A stretch of 64,000 nucleotides of DNA from Sulfurimonas sp. (lineage in GTDB: Bacteria > Campylobacterota > Campylobacteria > Campylobacterales > Sulfurimonadaceae). Under the pieces are notes generated by a model that was not told the DNA's origin, did no database searches, and saw nothing but the letters and a program-made list of their open reading frames with translations. Positions 1 to 7,400 of this stretch are shown here, one piece after another. The position numbers and the translations under genes are program-made. Location: the NCBI GenBank assembly GCA_028687935.1, contig JAQTZE010000002.1, positions 212,691 through 276,690 of the forward strand, read 5' to 3'. Numbering within the stretch: position 1 is the stretch's first letter; every line of letters starts with the position of its first letter.

Positions 1-1125
1 ATATCCATAGCCGAAATATTGCATATTCTCATCCAAAATCAGCCTGTTTTGAGCCATATTCTCACTATCTTTGAGTTCATGCGCATCTTTATATGCTTCA
101 AAAGCTTCAATAGCGATCTTGCCTTTGGCTATCTTCTCTTCTGCACCCATGATACCGCGCTCTTTATTGCCGTATACAAGGTCTTTGAGTCCTGGTACAT
201 AGGCATGGATGTCGTGATAACCTAAAAGCGAAAGTGCATAAGGCGCTTCGATTTGGAAGATAAACTCTTCTGCTTCATTGAAGAGTGTCTTCTCAGGATT
301 GAGCATACCGATACCGACGATACCAGCTTCTGTGCGACCTTCATAGAGGCCTTCCATTGCTGCAAGTTTTACAGGTTGTTTGAGTGCAACTTGGTGCGCA
401 GATTCATCACCGCTAAGTGTAAGAAACAGCGCTGTTATCAGTCCAAAAGTAGCACCAACAAGCATAGAATTTTTTGCAAAAATAACATCGCGTTTTTTGA
501 GCAAATACCAAGCACTCACACCAACGACAAAGAGTGAAGCCATGACATAGCCACTTGCGATTGTGTGTAAAAATTTACTCACAGCTACAGGTGAGAGAAG
601 CACATCCCAAAAATTGTTCATCTCATTTCTTACAGTATCTGGATTAAATGTCATCCCAACAGGATGCTGCATCCATCCATTTGCGACTAATATCCAGAGC
701 GCTGAGAGGTTTGAACCGATTGCAACGAGCCACGTTGAGAGGAGGTGAAAGTTCTTATCGACTTTATTCCAGCCAAAAAACATCACGGCGAAGAAAGTGG
801 ACTCCATAAAAAACGCAAGAATCCCTTCGATAGCCAAAGGCGCTCCAAAAATATCTCCGACAAACCAACTGTAGTTTGCCCAGTTCGTTCCAAACTCAAA
901 CTCCATGATGATGCCCGTAGCAACACCAATAGCAAAGTTTATCGCAAAGATTGTCATCCAAAACTTGGTCGTCTTTTTCCAAAACTCACTCCCAGTTTTG
1001 ACATAAATACTCTCCATAATGGCAACGATGAATCCAAGCCCTAATGTAAGTGGCACAAAAAGCCAGTGGTACATTGCAGTCAGAGCAAATTGTGCACGAC
1101 TCCAGTCTACTAAATGTTCTTCCAT
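1..1125 (-). CDS. cydA: Cytochrome bd ubiquinol oxidase subunit I (CydA), 3' end cut by window edge
   Basis: Large haem-binding subunit of the cytochrome bd quinol:oxygen oxidoreductase of the inner membrane, used for respiration at low oxygen. Translating the minus strand from ATG at 1125 gives 375 open codons that run off the left edge. Seen: an N-terminal RAQFALTAMYHWLFVPLT segment with the conserved haem-ligand His (about residue 20), several membrane helices, an FFMESTFFAVMFFGW segment with the acidic helix typical of CydA, and a Q-loop region around HQVALKQPVKLAAMEG. The family is normally about 500 residues, so roughly a quarter is missing. The start follows the TAG stop of the upstream DUF4492 gene with no spacer (TAGATG), and its ribosome site AAAGGA lies inside that gene, so the two are translationally coupled. 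Forward-strand reading frames here are shadows of this gene. Confidence 0.93.
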   Translation of the reverse strand, partial: MEEHLVDWSRAQFALTAMYHWLFVPLTLGLGFIVAIMESIYVKTGSEFWKKTTKFWMTIFAINFAIGVATGIIMEFEFGTNWANYSWFVGDIFGAPLAIEGILAFFMESTFFAVMFFGWNKVDKNFHLLSTWLVAIGSNLSALWILVANGWMQHPVGMTFNPDTVRNEMNNFWDVLLSPVAVSKFLHTIASGYVMASLFVVGVSAWYLLKKRDVIFAKNSMLVGATFGLITALFLTLSGDESAHQVALKQPVKLAAMEGLYEGRTEAGIVGIGMLNPEKTLFNEAEEFIFQIEAPYALSLLGYHDIHAYVPGLKDLVYGNKERGIMGAEEKIAKGKIAIEAFEAYKDAHELKDSENMAQNRLILDENMQYFGYGY

Positions 1126-1335
1126 CTATTTTCCTTTTAAATTTTGATATACAAAATTAGATTTTTCATCTGCTGTCTTAAACTCTGTTTTGATTGTTTT
1201 ATCATAAACGAAATAGTTTAAAACGACTAAAATGATAAGCAGCTTTATAGTGATTATTTTCCAAAGGCTTTTCCCGACTTTCATATTCTTGAAGCCATCT
1301 ATATAAAAAACAAAGATATTTTTGATACTAATCAT
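1126..1335 (-). CDS. DUF4492 small membrane protein associated with cytochrome bd
   Basis: A 69-residue protein with one hydrophobic helix (about residues 25-45) preceded by the family-like stretch FYIDGFKNMKVGKSLWKIITIK. This matches my memory of DUF4492, a short family encoded next to cydA in Campylobacterota and Bacteroidetes. By position it may be a small accessory or assembly subunit of the bd oxidase, comparable in role to CydX, but that is inference. It sits directly upstream of cydA with touching stop and start codons and probably shares its promoter. Confidence 0.8.
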   Translation of the reverse strand: MISIKNIFVFYIDGFKNMKVGKSLWKIITIKLLIILVVLNYFVYDKTIKTEFKTADEKSNFVYQNLKGK

Positions 1336-1368
1336 AATGTTTCATCCATTTTACAAATTTGCAAAATA

Positions 1369-1374
1369 ATTATA
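1369..1374 (-). promoter_or_regulatory. Putative -10 element for the DUF4492-cydA operon
   Basis: The minus strand reads TATAAT here, about 34 bases before the ATG of the DUF4492 gene. No good -35 is visible, which is common for sigma-70 promoters in Campylobacterota. The flanking 1336-1544 is AT-rich and holds no gene. Confidence 0.45.
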
Positions 1375-1519
1375 CTGCATCAAGATATTTTCTATATATA
1401 CTTTAGAATTACTGTGAGAATTTAAGTAGATTTTTTTATTGTTTTATCGTCATTATTATAAGTATGAATTATGTGTATTATATGATATATAGATATATCT
1501 TATGAGGTGAGAGACTCAA

Positions 1520-1543
1520 AGAGAGTTATTGCAAAAACTCTCT
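1520..1543 (-). terminator. Hairpin after yggS
   Basis: An 8-bp perfect stem (AGAGAGTT / AACTCTCT) with an 8-base loop lies just downstream of the yggS stop at 1545. On the minus strand it is followed by only a weak T-rich stretch, so it may be an inefficient terminator. Confidence 0.35.
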
Positions 1544-1544
1544 T

Positions 1545-2219
1545 CTATTTATTAAACATGATAGAGCCAAGACGCAGCATGTTTGAGCCACATTCGATAG
1601 CAAGCTCAAAGTCGCCGCTCATACCCATAGAACAGATAGTCGCACCTTCGAGTTCTTTGTAAATAGAGTAGGTCGTCTCAAAACTTTTTTTGATGATGGC
1701 TTTATCTTCGCTATGCGCTCCGATACTCATAACCCCTTTGAGCTTGATGTTTGGACATTCACTCTGTATCTGTGCATAAAGAGCAGCTGCATCTTCAGGC
1801 ATAACCCCGTATTTTGACTCCTCTTTTGCGGAGTTTATCTGCAGTAGAGCATCCAAAGTCATCTCTCGTGCAGCGAGTTTCTTTTGAAGCTCTTGTGCCA
1901 GCTCAAGTGAGTCAAGCGCGTGAAAAAGAGCAGGGGAGAGATCGAGTAGATTATTGATTTTGTTTTTTTGGAGATTGCCTACAAAGTGCCATTCAAGTGG
2001 AAGTTCTTCGAGCTCATGCGCTTTTTGTTTGAGGTCTTGGACTTTGTTCTCTCCGAAGGCGCGCTGACCGATATGATAGAGTTTTTCTATCTCGGCAGAT
2101 TCTGAGTATTTGCTGATTGCTACAATCTTTACTATGTGATGATCACTTACTCGCAGTCTGGCTGTCTCTACTCGTCTAATGACCTGATCTATATATATTT
2201 TATACTCTATTTCATTCAT
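1545..2219 (-). CDS. yggS: YggS/PLPBP family pyridoxal-phosphate homeostasis protein
   Basis: Cytoplasmic PLP-binding protein of the YggS/PROSC family, which binds PLP on a lysine and buffers vitamin B6 and amino-acid pools; no enzymatic activity is firmly established for the family. Seen: the PLP lysine in VAISKY (K37), the FGENKVQDLKQK motif and WHFVGNLQKNKI, all diagnostic, with a C-terminal SMGMSGDFELAIECGSNMLRLG phosphate-binding region. At 224 residues it is full length. It is the last gene of a pgsA-rseP-yggS minus-strand operon, starting 4 bases after the rseP stop. Confidence 0.93.
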   Translation of the reverse strand: MNEIEYKIYIDQVIRRVETARLRVSDHHIVKIVAISKYSESAEIEKLYHIGQRAFGENKVQDLKQKAHELEELPLEWHFVGNLQKNKINNLLDLSPALFHALDSLELAQELQKKLAAREMTLDALLQINSAKEESKYGVMPEDAAALYAQIQSECPNIKLKGVMSIGAHSEDKAIIKKSFETTYSIYKELEGATICSMGMSGDFELAIECGSNMLRLGSIMFNK

Positions 2220-2223
2220 ATTT

Positions 2224-3276
2224 TTATCCTAATAATCGGGTGATATCGTTGTATAGCCCAAGTCCCATAAGAGAGAAAAGTGCCACCCAGCCTGCTATGG
2301 TGAGTTTGACTAAAACAGCTTCGCTCGGAGCGCGTCTTGCTATCATCTCATAGAGGTTGAACATGATATGTCCTCCATCGAGTGCTGGAATAGGCAAGAG
2401 GTTTAAGACGCCGAGGTTGACGGAGATAAGTGCCGCAAAAAAGAGTACGCTCATCCAGCCTGCTGCTGTGGCATCTGAGGTGAGTTTGACGATACTGATC
2501 ACACCGCCAAGCTCTTTTGCAGGAACATCACCAACGATGAGCTTTTGTAGACCTGTGAAGATGAGTGTCGAGGCAAATATGGTCTGATTTGTCGCATAGG
2601 AAAGTGTCTCAGATATACCAAGCTCAAGCTTATGTGTCACACCTGCGCTGCCTATTCCTATCATCTTGCGTTCTACGATTTCATTGAACATATTGGTCGT
2701 TTGTGTGCTTTTGGGTGTGAGTGTTTTATACTCGACAAAGCCAGCTCTCTGTATCTCAAGATTGAGCGAGCCTGTTGAGGCTGCGATGATATCTGCCATC
2801 TCTTCCCAAGTTGCAATAGCGACTCCATCTATAGCACGGATAGTGTCATTGGATTCAAGACCTGCTATAAACGCAGGAGAGTCAGCTGATACGTTTCCAA
2901 TCACTGGAGAGAGGATATTTGGTCCTCCGAGTGCTATAAAAAAGTAGAGCACAAACGCAAGTAAAAAGTTTGCAAAAGGGCCTGCAAGGAGGATAAAGAT
3001 ACGTTGCAGAGGTGTTTTGACATTATAACTATCCGTATCTAGGCTTATATTGCTCGGGTCAGAGTCGTCTTGACCTTTCATCTTGACATAACCGCCAAGT
3101 GGGATCATTGCGATTCTCCACTCAGTATTCCATGCTCGAAAAGAGGCGATTTTTTTGCCAAAACCTATACTGAAAACTTCAACATAGACGCCCATAAGAC
3201 GCGCTGCCATATAGTGACCAAGCTCATGAAAAAAGATGAGTGCTGAGAGGACGAGAAGGGATACAAACCAGCTCAT
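2224..3276 (-). CDS. rseP: RIP metalloprotease RseP (site-2 protease)
   Basis: Intramembrane zinc protease that cleaves membrane-bound substrates such as anti-sigma factors or leftover signal peptides. Seen: FFHELGHYMAA with the HExxH zinc site (H17, E18, H21) in the first helix, a PDZ domain around residues 120-190, and the second active-site motif NLLPIPALDGGH near the C terminus, giving the third ligand Asp. At 350 residues it has a single PDZ domain, shorter than the E. coli enzyme but normal for this phylum. The start overlaps the pgsA stop by 4 bases. Confidence 0.95.
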   Translation of the reverse strand: MSWFVSLLVLSALIFFHELGHYMAARLMGVYVEVFSIGFGKKIASFRAWNTEWRIAMIPLGGYVKMKGQDDSDPSNISLDTDSYNVKTPLQRIFILLAGPFANFLLAFVLYFFIALGGPNILSPVIGNVSADSPAFIAGLESNDTIRAIDGVAIATWEEMADIIAASTGSLNLEIQRAGFVEYKTLTPKSTQTTNMFNEIVERKMIGIGSAGVTHKLELGISETLSYATNQTIFASTLIFTGLQKLIVGDVPAKELGGVISIVKLTSDATAAGWMSVLFFAALISVNLGVLNLLPIPALDGGHIMFNLYEMIARRAPSEAVLVKLTIAGWVALFSLMGLGLYNDITRLLG

Positions 3277-3827
3277 ACAATCTCTCCTTTAAGAAGTGCT
3301 TTGCGAAAAGCCCAAAGATACTCAACTCCTGAATAGACTGTCAGTGCCGTTGCAAACCATAAAAGTTCAGCCCCAAATGGCCAGTGCATAAGTAAGAAAC
3401 CTATGGCTATCATCTGCATTACGGTTTTTATTTTACCTGCAAGAGATGCTTTGACGCTAAGACCTTCTGCAACTGCGATAGTGCGGATACCTGTGATAAA
3501 AAGCTCACGTACGATGATGATATAGATAGCCCAAGCAGAAGCTTCGCCTATCATCATAAGCCCTAAAAACGCAGCCAAAGTGAGCATCTTGTCGGCAAGT
3601 GGATCGAGGATAGCTCCAAGCATTGTCATCTGATTCCACTCTCTAGCGATATAGCCATCAAAAAAGTCTGTAGCAGAAGCAAGGACAAATAAAAGTGAAG
3701 CAAAATAGTAGTTCCAAGTGATATCAAAACCGTTCCCAGTAAAAATCTGCGGGTTTAAAATAATCCAGAACATAAGTGGTGCTAAAAGTATGCGAAGAGA
3801 TGCCAAGAGGTTGGGTAAATTTAGCAA
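3273..3827 (-). CDS. pgsA: CDP-diacylglycerol-glycerol-3-phosphate 3-phosphatidyltransferase
   Basis: Makes phosphatidylglycerophosphate from CDP-diacylglycerol and glycerol-3-phosphate in the inner membrane, the first committed step to phosphatidylglycerol and cardiolipin. The CDP-alcohol phosphotransferase signature is complete: D57-G58-x2-A61-R62-x8-G71-x3-D75-x3-D79. Several hydrophobic helices are visible in the 184 residues, which is full length. It is the first gene of the pgsA-rseP-yggS operon and is transcribed away from the ACP-acyltransferase gene at 3947, so two lipid genes are divergent across a 119-bp gap. Confidence 0.95.
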   Translation of the reverse strand: MLNLPNLLASLRILLAPLMFWIILNPQIFTGNGFDITWNYYFASLLFVLASATDFFDGYIAREWNQMTMLGAILDPLADKMLTLAAFLGLMMIGEASAWAIYIIIVRELFITGIRTIAVAEGLSVKASLAGKIKTVMQMIAIGFLLMHWPFGAELLWFATALTVYSGVEYLWAFRKALLKGEIV

Positions 3828-3911
3828 AAAAAATCCTTAAAATATAAATAGAACTCTAAAGGGTGATTTTAGCTTTTTGGCTCTTAATATAGGCTTGCAT
3901 ATGGCTTTTTA

Positions 3912-3941
3912 TTGACATAAGTTTCAAATCTTGGATACTAT
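3912..3941 (+). promoter_or_regulatory. Sigma-70-like promoter for the acyltransferase operon
   Basis: A perfect -35 TTGACA (3912-3917) is followed after 18 bases by TACTAT (3936-3941). The ATG at 3947 starts only 6 bases after the -10 box, so a transcript from here would be leaderless or nearly so. No Shine-Dalgarno sequence is present before that ATG, which fits. Confidence 0.55.
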
Positions 3942-3946
3942 AAAGT

Positions 3947-5134
3947 ATGGAAAAAATAATAGATTTTACGACGATAGAACAAAGAATTTTAGCATTGAGC
4001 TCTTATCTTAAAGATATAAAAGTTTCTCTGCGTGATGGAGTGCTTTTTGCACGCATGTACCCGGATTTTGAGGCACTACAGCGGGCAAAAATTATCAATA
4101 TCAAAGAAGAACTTCGGTGGTATGCGATAGAGCTTTACAATCTCGAAGCAGAAGAAAATGCGAAGATCCGTGCCTTTGAGATTATTCATCCTGCTCTAGA
4201 GCTAGATGAAAATGATGCTAGCAAAGATGAAATATATCAAAAACTGATATCTTTTTTGCATACACACTCCAAAGCAGCGCTTGCGTTTACTTCGCATTTA
4301 GAACTTGATTTGGGACTTGATTCTATTGACTATGTAGAGCTTTTTATCTTTATAGAGGAGAGTTTTGGAGTTGTCGTGGATGAGAGAAATTTTGCAAGTA
4401 TGATGCATGTAAACGAGCTTTATTCTTATATCAAAGCGCATCATACACAGATACAAAACGCAGTGAAAAATCTTGAAACAGTTTTACAAGAACCCATCAA
4501 AGAAAAGCTTCTTTACTCACCTTTTATCATGTTCTTGTATAAAATAGTGCTGTTTCCGCTCTTTAAACTCTATTTTCGGCTTGAAGTGAGTGGAGAGCAA
4601 AACCTTCCAAAGGGTGCATGTATTATTGCCCCTTCGCACCAAAGTATGCTCGATGGTTTTTTGATAGAGTCTTCACTGCCATATGCTATTCTCAAAAACA
4701 CCTTCTTTTTAGCCTACAAAAATGTTTTTGGAACAAAGCTTTTGAAACCTATATCTGATCATGGTCAGACTATCCTCATCGATGCAAATGAAAATCTCAA
4801 ACATACTCTGCAATATTTGGCATTGCCACTACAAGAAGAAAAAAACCTCGTAATTTTTCCAGAAGGTGCAAGAACACGTGATAGAAAACTGCTCGAATTT
4901 CGTCCGTTTTTTGCCATGCTCGCCAAGATATATAATCTCCCTGTTGTCCCCGTGATGATAGATGGAAGTTTTGAGGCGCTTGGCAGTGGAAAGAGTTTTC
5001 CAAAACCTAAAAAGATACGTGTGCATTATCTTGAGCCTATCGTTCCTGATGGACTAAGTGTCTCTGAAATCGTAGAAAAAACAACAGAAGCTATAGCTAA
5101 CGAAATTCGAGAGCGTGGAGTGTATACAAAGTGA
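3947..5134 (+). CDS. Acyl carrier protein-PlsC acyltransferase fusion with an ANL-ligase C-terminal remnant
   Basis: Multidomain lipid enzyme of 395 residues. Residues about 10-85 resemble the C-terminal subdomain of acyl-AMP/acyl-CoA ligases (DGVLFARMYPDFE, then ELYNLEAEENAKIRAFEII). Residues about 95-170 are an acyl carrier protein domain with the phosphopantetheine site LGLDSIDYVEL (S126). Residues about 185-395 are a 1-acylglycerol-3-phosphate acyltransferase (PlsC) with the catalytic HQSMLD (H231, D236) and the FPEGARTRD motif. It probably acylates lysophospholipid or glycerol phosphate using an acyl group carried on its own ACP domain. The ligase's large N-terminal half is absent and the upstream DNA is promoter and divergent pgsA, so the front looks like a decayed fusion. 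The downstream GDPD gene overlaps by 4 bases. Confidence 0.85.
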   Translation: MEKIIDFTTIEQRILALSSYLKDIKVSLRDGVLFARMYPDFEALQRAKIINIKEELRWYAIELYNLEAEENAKIRAFEIIHPALELDENDASKDEIYQKLISFLHTHSKAALAFTSHLELDLGLDSIDYVELFIFIEESFGVVVDERNFASMMHVNELYSYIKAHHTQIQNAVKNLETVLQEPIKEKLLYSPFIMFLYKIVLFPLFKLYFRLEVSGEQNLPKGACIIAPSHQSMLDGFLIESSLPYAILKNTFFLAYKNVFGTKLLKPISDHGQTILIDANENLKHTLQYLALPLQEEKNLVIFPEGARTRDRKLLEFRPFFAMLAKIYNLPVVPVMIDGSFEALGSGKSFPKPKKIRVHYLEPIVPDGLSVSEIVEKTTEAIANEIRERGVYTK

Positions 5135-5886
5135 ACTTTTTGACACTATTTGAACAACCTGGACGCATAGGCTTACACCGTGGAGCTAGAAATATTGCCC
5201 CTGAAAATACAATGAAAGCGCTGCGTTTAAGCGAAGGAAGAGGGGATTTTATAGAGGTTGATGTCCAACTCAGCCGTGACAAAGTGCCTGTAATCATGCA
5301 TGATGACACACTTGAAAGAACGACAAATGTAGAAAAAATTGCTGCGTTTGACAAACGCAAGCCTTATAACGTAGCTGATTTTTCTTATGAAGAACTCACA
5401 GAACTTGACTATGGAGAGCGAGAAAAACTCCTCACGCTTGAGATGCTTCTTGCGTTTATCAAAGAAAAAGACCTCTATTGCAATATCGAACTCAAAGATA
5501 TAAGCAGATATTTTACAGATGAAGTGTTTGTCTCTCTTGTTCTTGAGCTTGTTGAAAAATATGAGCTTAAAGAGAAGATTTTATTCTCTTCATTTCGCCA
5601 TGAGTACCTGCGTTTGATAAAAGAAAAATCGCCAGAAATTCCCACTGCAGCACTTGTAGAAGATGTGCATCCACAAAATCTACTTGCGTATCTCAAAGAT
5701 CTTGGAGTCGCAATGTATAATCTCAATAATGAATTAGCAGATGCAACAACAGTCAAAATACTCCGAGATAACGGCATCTTTGTTGGCGTATATACGATAA
5801 ATAAGGCAAAACGCAGAGATGAACTCTTTGCTATGGGTGTAAACGCAATCTACACAGATAAACTCTACAAAAAAGGAACTCAATGA
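5131..5886 (+). CDS. Glycerophosphodiester phosphodiesterase family protein
   Basis: Hydrolyses glycerophosphodiesters to glycerol-3-phosphate and an alcohol, recycling lipid headgroups. Seen: HRG (H16, R17), APENT (E25), the metal ligands in IEVDVQLS (E42, D44), the second catalytic His in VIMHDDTLERTT (H57), and a TIM-barrel-like series ending in GVYTINKAKRRDELFAMGVNAIYTD. No signal peptide is visible, so it is likely cytoplasmic (UgpQ-like). It has a GTG start overlapping the previous stop (GTGA); the acyltransferase upstream supports a phospholipid-turnover role. The 251 residues are full length. Confidence 0.9.
   Translation: MNFLTLFEQPGRIGLHRGARNIAPENTMKALRLSEGRGDFIEVDVQLSRDKVPVIMHDDTLERTTNVEKIAAFDKRKPYNVADFSYEELTELDYGEREKLLTLEMLLAFIKEKDLYCNIELKDISRYFTDEVFVSLVLELVEKYELKEKILFSSFRHEYLRLIKEKSPEIPTAALVEDVHPQNLLAYLKDLGVAMYNLNNELADATTVKILRDNGIFVGVYTINKAKRRDELFAMGVNAIYTDKLYKKGTQ
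5343..5359. repeat. Inverted pair of the AAACGCA repeat in the GDPD gene
   Basis: TGCGTTT-GAC-AAACGCA, a perfect 7-bp stem with a 3-base loop, encoding part of AAFDKRKP. Confidence 0.7.
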
Positions 5887-6506
5887 CGCTCCAACAACAA
5901 TGTCCGCTCTGCTCGAGTGAAGCGAATCTCTTTTATCAGGACTATTTTCGATGTAAAACTTGCAACTCCATCTTCGCAAATAGCGCAAAGCTTCCAAACG
6001 CAGCCCAAGAGAAGGCACGTTATGAGTTACATGATGACAATGTCGAAGATACAGGGTACCAAAAGTTCGTCTCACCAATGACACAAGCGATACAAAGTGA
6101 CTACAAACGCAGTGCCAAAGGTTTGGACTTTGGAGCAGGCAAAGCGCCGATTGTCTCAAAGCTGATGCAAGATGCTGGGTATGATATTAGACAATATGAC
6201 CCATTTTTCCATCCAAACGCAGCACTTTTAGAAGAAAAATATGACTATGTAGCAGCATGTGAAGTGGTGGAGCATTTTTATCATCCGCATAAAGAGTTTG
6301 CACTTTTAAAGCGTCTCTTAGGCAAGGGCGGAAAACTTTATCTGATGACAGATATCTATGATGATAGTATCGATTTTTCAAAGTGGTACTATAAAAATGA
6401 TGTGACACATGTATTTTTTTATACAAAAGAGAGTTTTCTTTGGATACAAAAAGAGTTTGGATTTAAAGAGCTTAAGATAGAAAAGAGGCTCGTGACACTT
6501 TTTTAG
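5883..6506 (+). CDS. Class I SAM-dependent methyltransferase with N-terminal zinc ribbon
   Basis: Residues 7-27 form a CxxC...CxxC zinc ribbon (C7, C10, C24, C27). A Rossmann methyltransferase fold follows, with the SAM-binding motif GLDFGAGKAP (about residues 80-89), an acidic residue after the second strand (IRQYDPFF), and AACEVVEHFYHP, typical of the Methyltransf_23 type. The substrate cannot be told from sequence. Its start overlaps the GDPD stop by 4 bases, so it is the third gene of this operon. It ends convergently with the fabL-like gene. Confidence 0.85.
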   Translation: MTLQQQCPLCSSEANLFYQDYFRCKTCNSIFANSAKLPNAAQEKARYELHDDNVEDTGYQKFVSPMTQAIQSDYKRSAKGLDFGAGKAPIVSKLMQDAGYDIRQYDPFFHPNAALLEEKYDYVAACEVVEHFYHPHKEFALLKRLLGKGGKLYLMTDIYDDSIDFSKWYYKNDVTHVFFYTKESFLWIQKEFGFKELKIEKRLVTLF

Positions 6507-6554
6507 AGTGCTATAGTTTTTTTAAAATTTTGCTAAGCGATGGGATTTTATTTC

Positions 6555-6621
6555 TGCCTCGAAAGAGGCAAGCTTCAGTGCCATAGCGGCGAGCGTAGCT
6601 TTATGGGCTTGGCTCATGAAG
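6555..6621. other. Structured, GC-rich intergenic element between convergent genes
   Basis: Between the methyltransferase and fabL there is a 6-bp hairpin with a GNRA loop (TGCCTC-GAAA-GAGGCA, 6555-6570). A larger nested structure follows: outer stem CTTCA/TGAAG (6573-6577 with 6617-6621) and inner stem CCATA plus AGC with GCT plus TATGG (6581-6587 with 6598-6606). There is no clear T-tract. It could be a bidirectional terminator or a REP-like element. Confidence 0.4.
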
Positions 6622-6629
6622 CGTTTAAA

Positions 6630-7397
6630 TTATTGAAAAGTCGTTCCGCCGTCGATGACGATAGTCTGACCTGTAAGCCATGAAGACTCAGCGCCACAAA
6701 GGAAAAGACAAGCACCTGTCAAATCCTGCGCTTCACCCATACGAGAGAGTGGAGAGCGTCTGACGACTTCTGCTTTTACCTCTTCATAGTTTGGGAATGC
6801 TTTGAGTGCGTCTGTATCGATTGGACCGCCACTCACTGCGTTTACACGGATATTTTTCTCTCCGAGTTCTGCTGCTGCGTAACGTACCATCGCTTCAACA
6901 GCCGCTTTGTTTGTACCGTGACCTGCGTAGTTTGGAGTATAAACAAGGTTCCCAGTTGAGCTCATAGAGATGATGCTTCCACCACCTACAAGCTCCATAC
7001 GTTTTGCAGCTTCTTGTGCACCGACGACAAAGGCATCGACTGTTGCAGTATAGATATTATTGAGACCTTTTGGTTTGAGTCTCATAAATGGACCAAAACC
7101 ACCCACAACAGCGCGACCTGAGATGATTGCGTTTGAGATAAAGAAGTCGAGTCTATCGAAATCTGCATCAAAAAGTTTATAAACATCTTTGTAAGTATCT
7201 GGTTCTAAGATATTGAGAAGATATGCACGTGCTTTCACGCCATGTTTTGCTTCTACATCTGCTACGATCTCGTTTGCTGTATCTGCACTTGAAGCGTATG
7301 TAAACGCAACATTACATCCTTTCGCTGCAAAAGCATACACAAGTGCTTTTCCGATTCCGCGAGTTCCGCCACTTACAAATAATGTCTTTCCTGTCAT
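6630..7397 (-). CDS. fabL: FabL-like enoyl-[acyl carrier protein] reductase (SDR family)
   Basis: Short-chain dehydrogenase/reductase fold with the NAD(P)-binding SGGTRGIG (residues 9-16). The active-site pair is spaced Y157-x6-K164 (NYAGHGTNKAA), the YX6K spacing of FabI/FabL enoyl reductases rather than the YX3K of ordinary SDRs. The downstream stretch RVNAVSGGPIDTDALKAFPN strongly resembles Bacillus FabL. It would reduce enoyl-ACP in the last step of fatty-acid elongation. Homologues in Helicobacter were long annotated as hydroxysteroid dehydrogenase (from memory). It starts 3 bases after the dapA stop, so they form one operon. Whether it is the main enoyl reductase depends on a FabI elsewhere. 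Confidence 0.8.
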   Translation of the reverse strand: MTGKTLFVSGGTRGIGKALVYAFAAKGCNVAFTYASSADTANEIVADVEAKHGVKARAYLLNILEPDTYKDVYKLFDADFDRLDFFISNAIISGRAVVGGFGPFMRLKPKGLNNIYTATVDAFVVGAQEAAKRMELVGGGSIISMSSTGNLVYTPNYAGHGTNKAAVEAMVRYAAAELGEKNIRVNAVSGGPIDTDALKAFPNYEEVKAEVVRRSPLSRMGEAQDLTGACLFLCGAESSWLTGQTIVIDGGTTFQ

Positions 7398-7400
7398 CTT

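Noticed and set aside
19..1044. Four plus-strand open frames of 61-99 residues
   Set aside because: They lie wholly antisense to the cydA fragment, whose translation is continuous and clearly conserved.
6507..6629. tRNA or small stable RNA in the structured gap
   Set aside because: The folds do not make a cloverleaf and no T-loop consensus is present.
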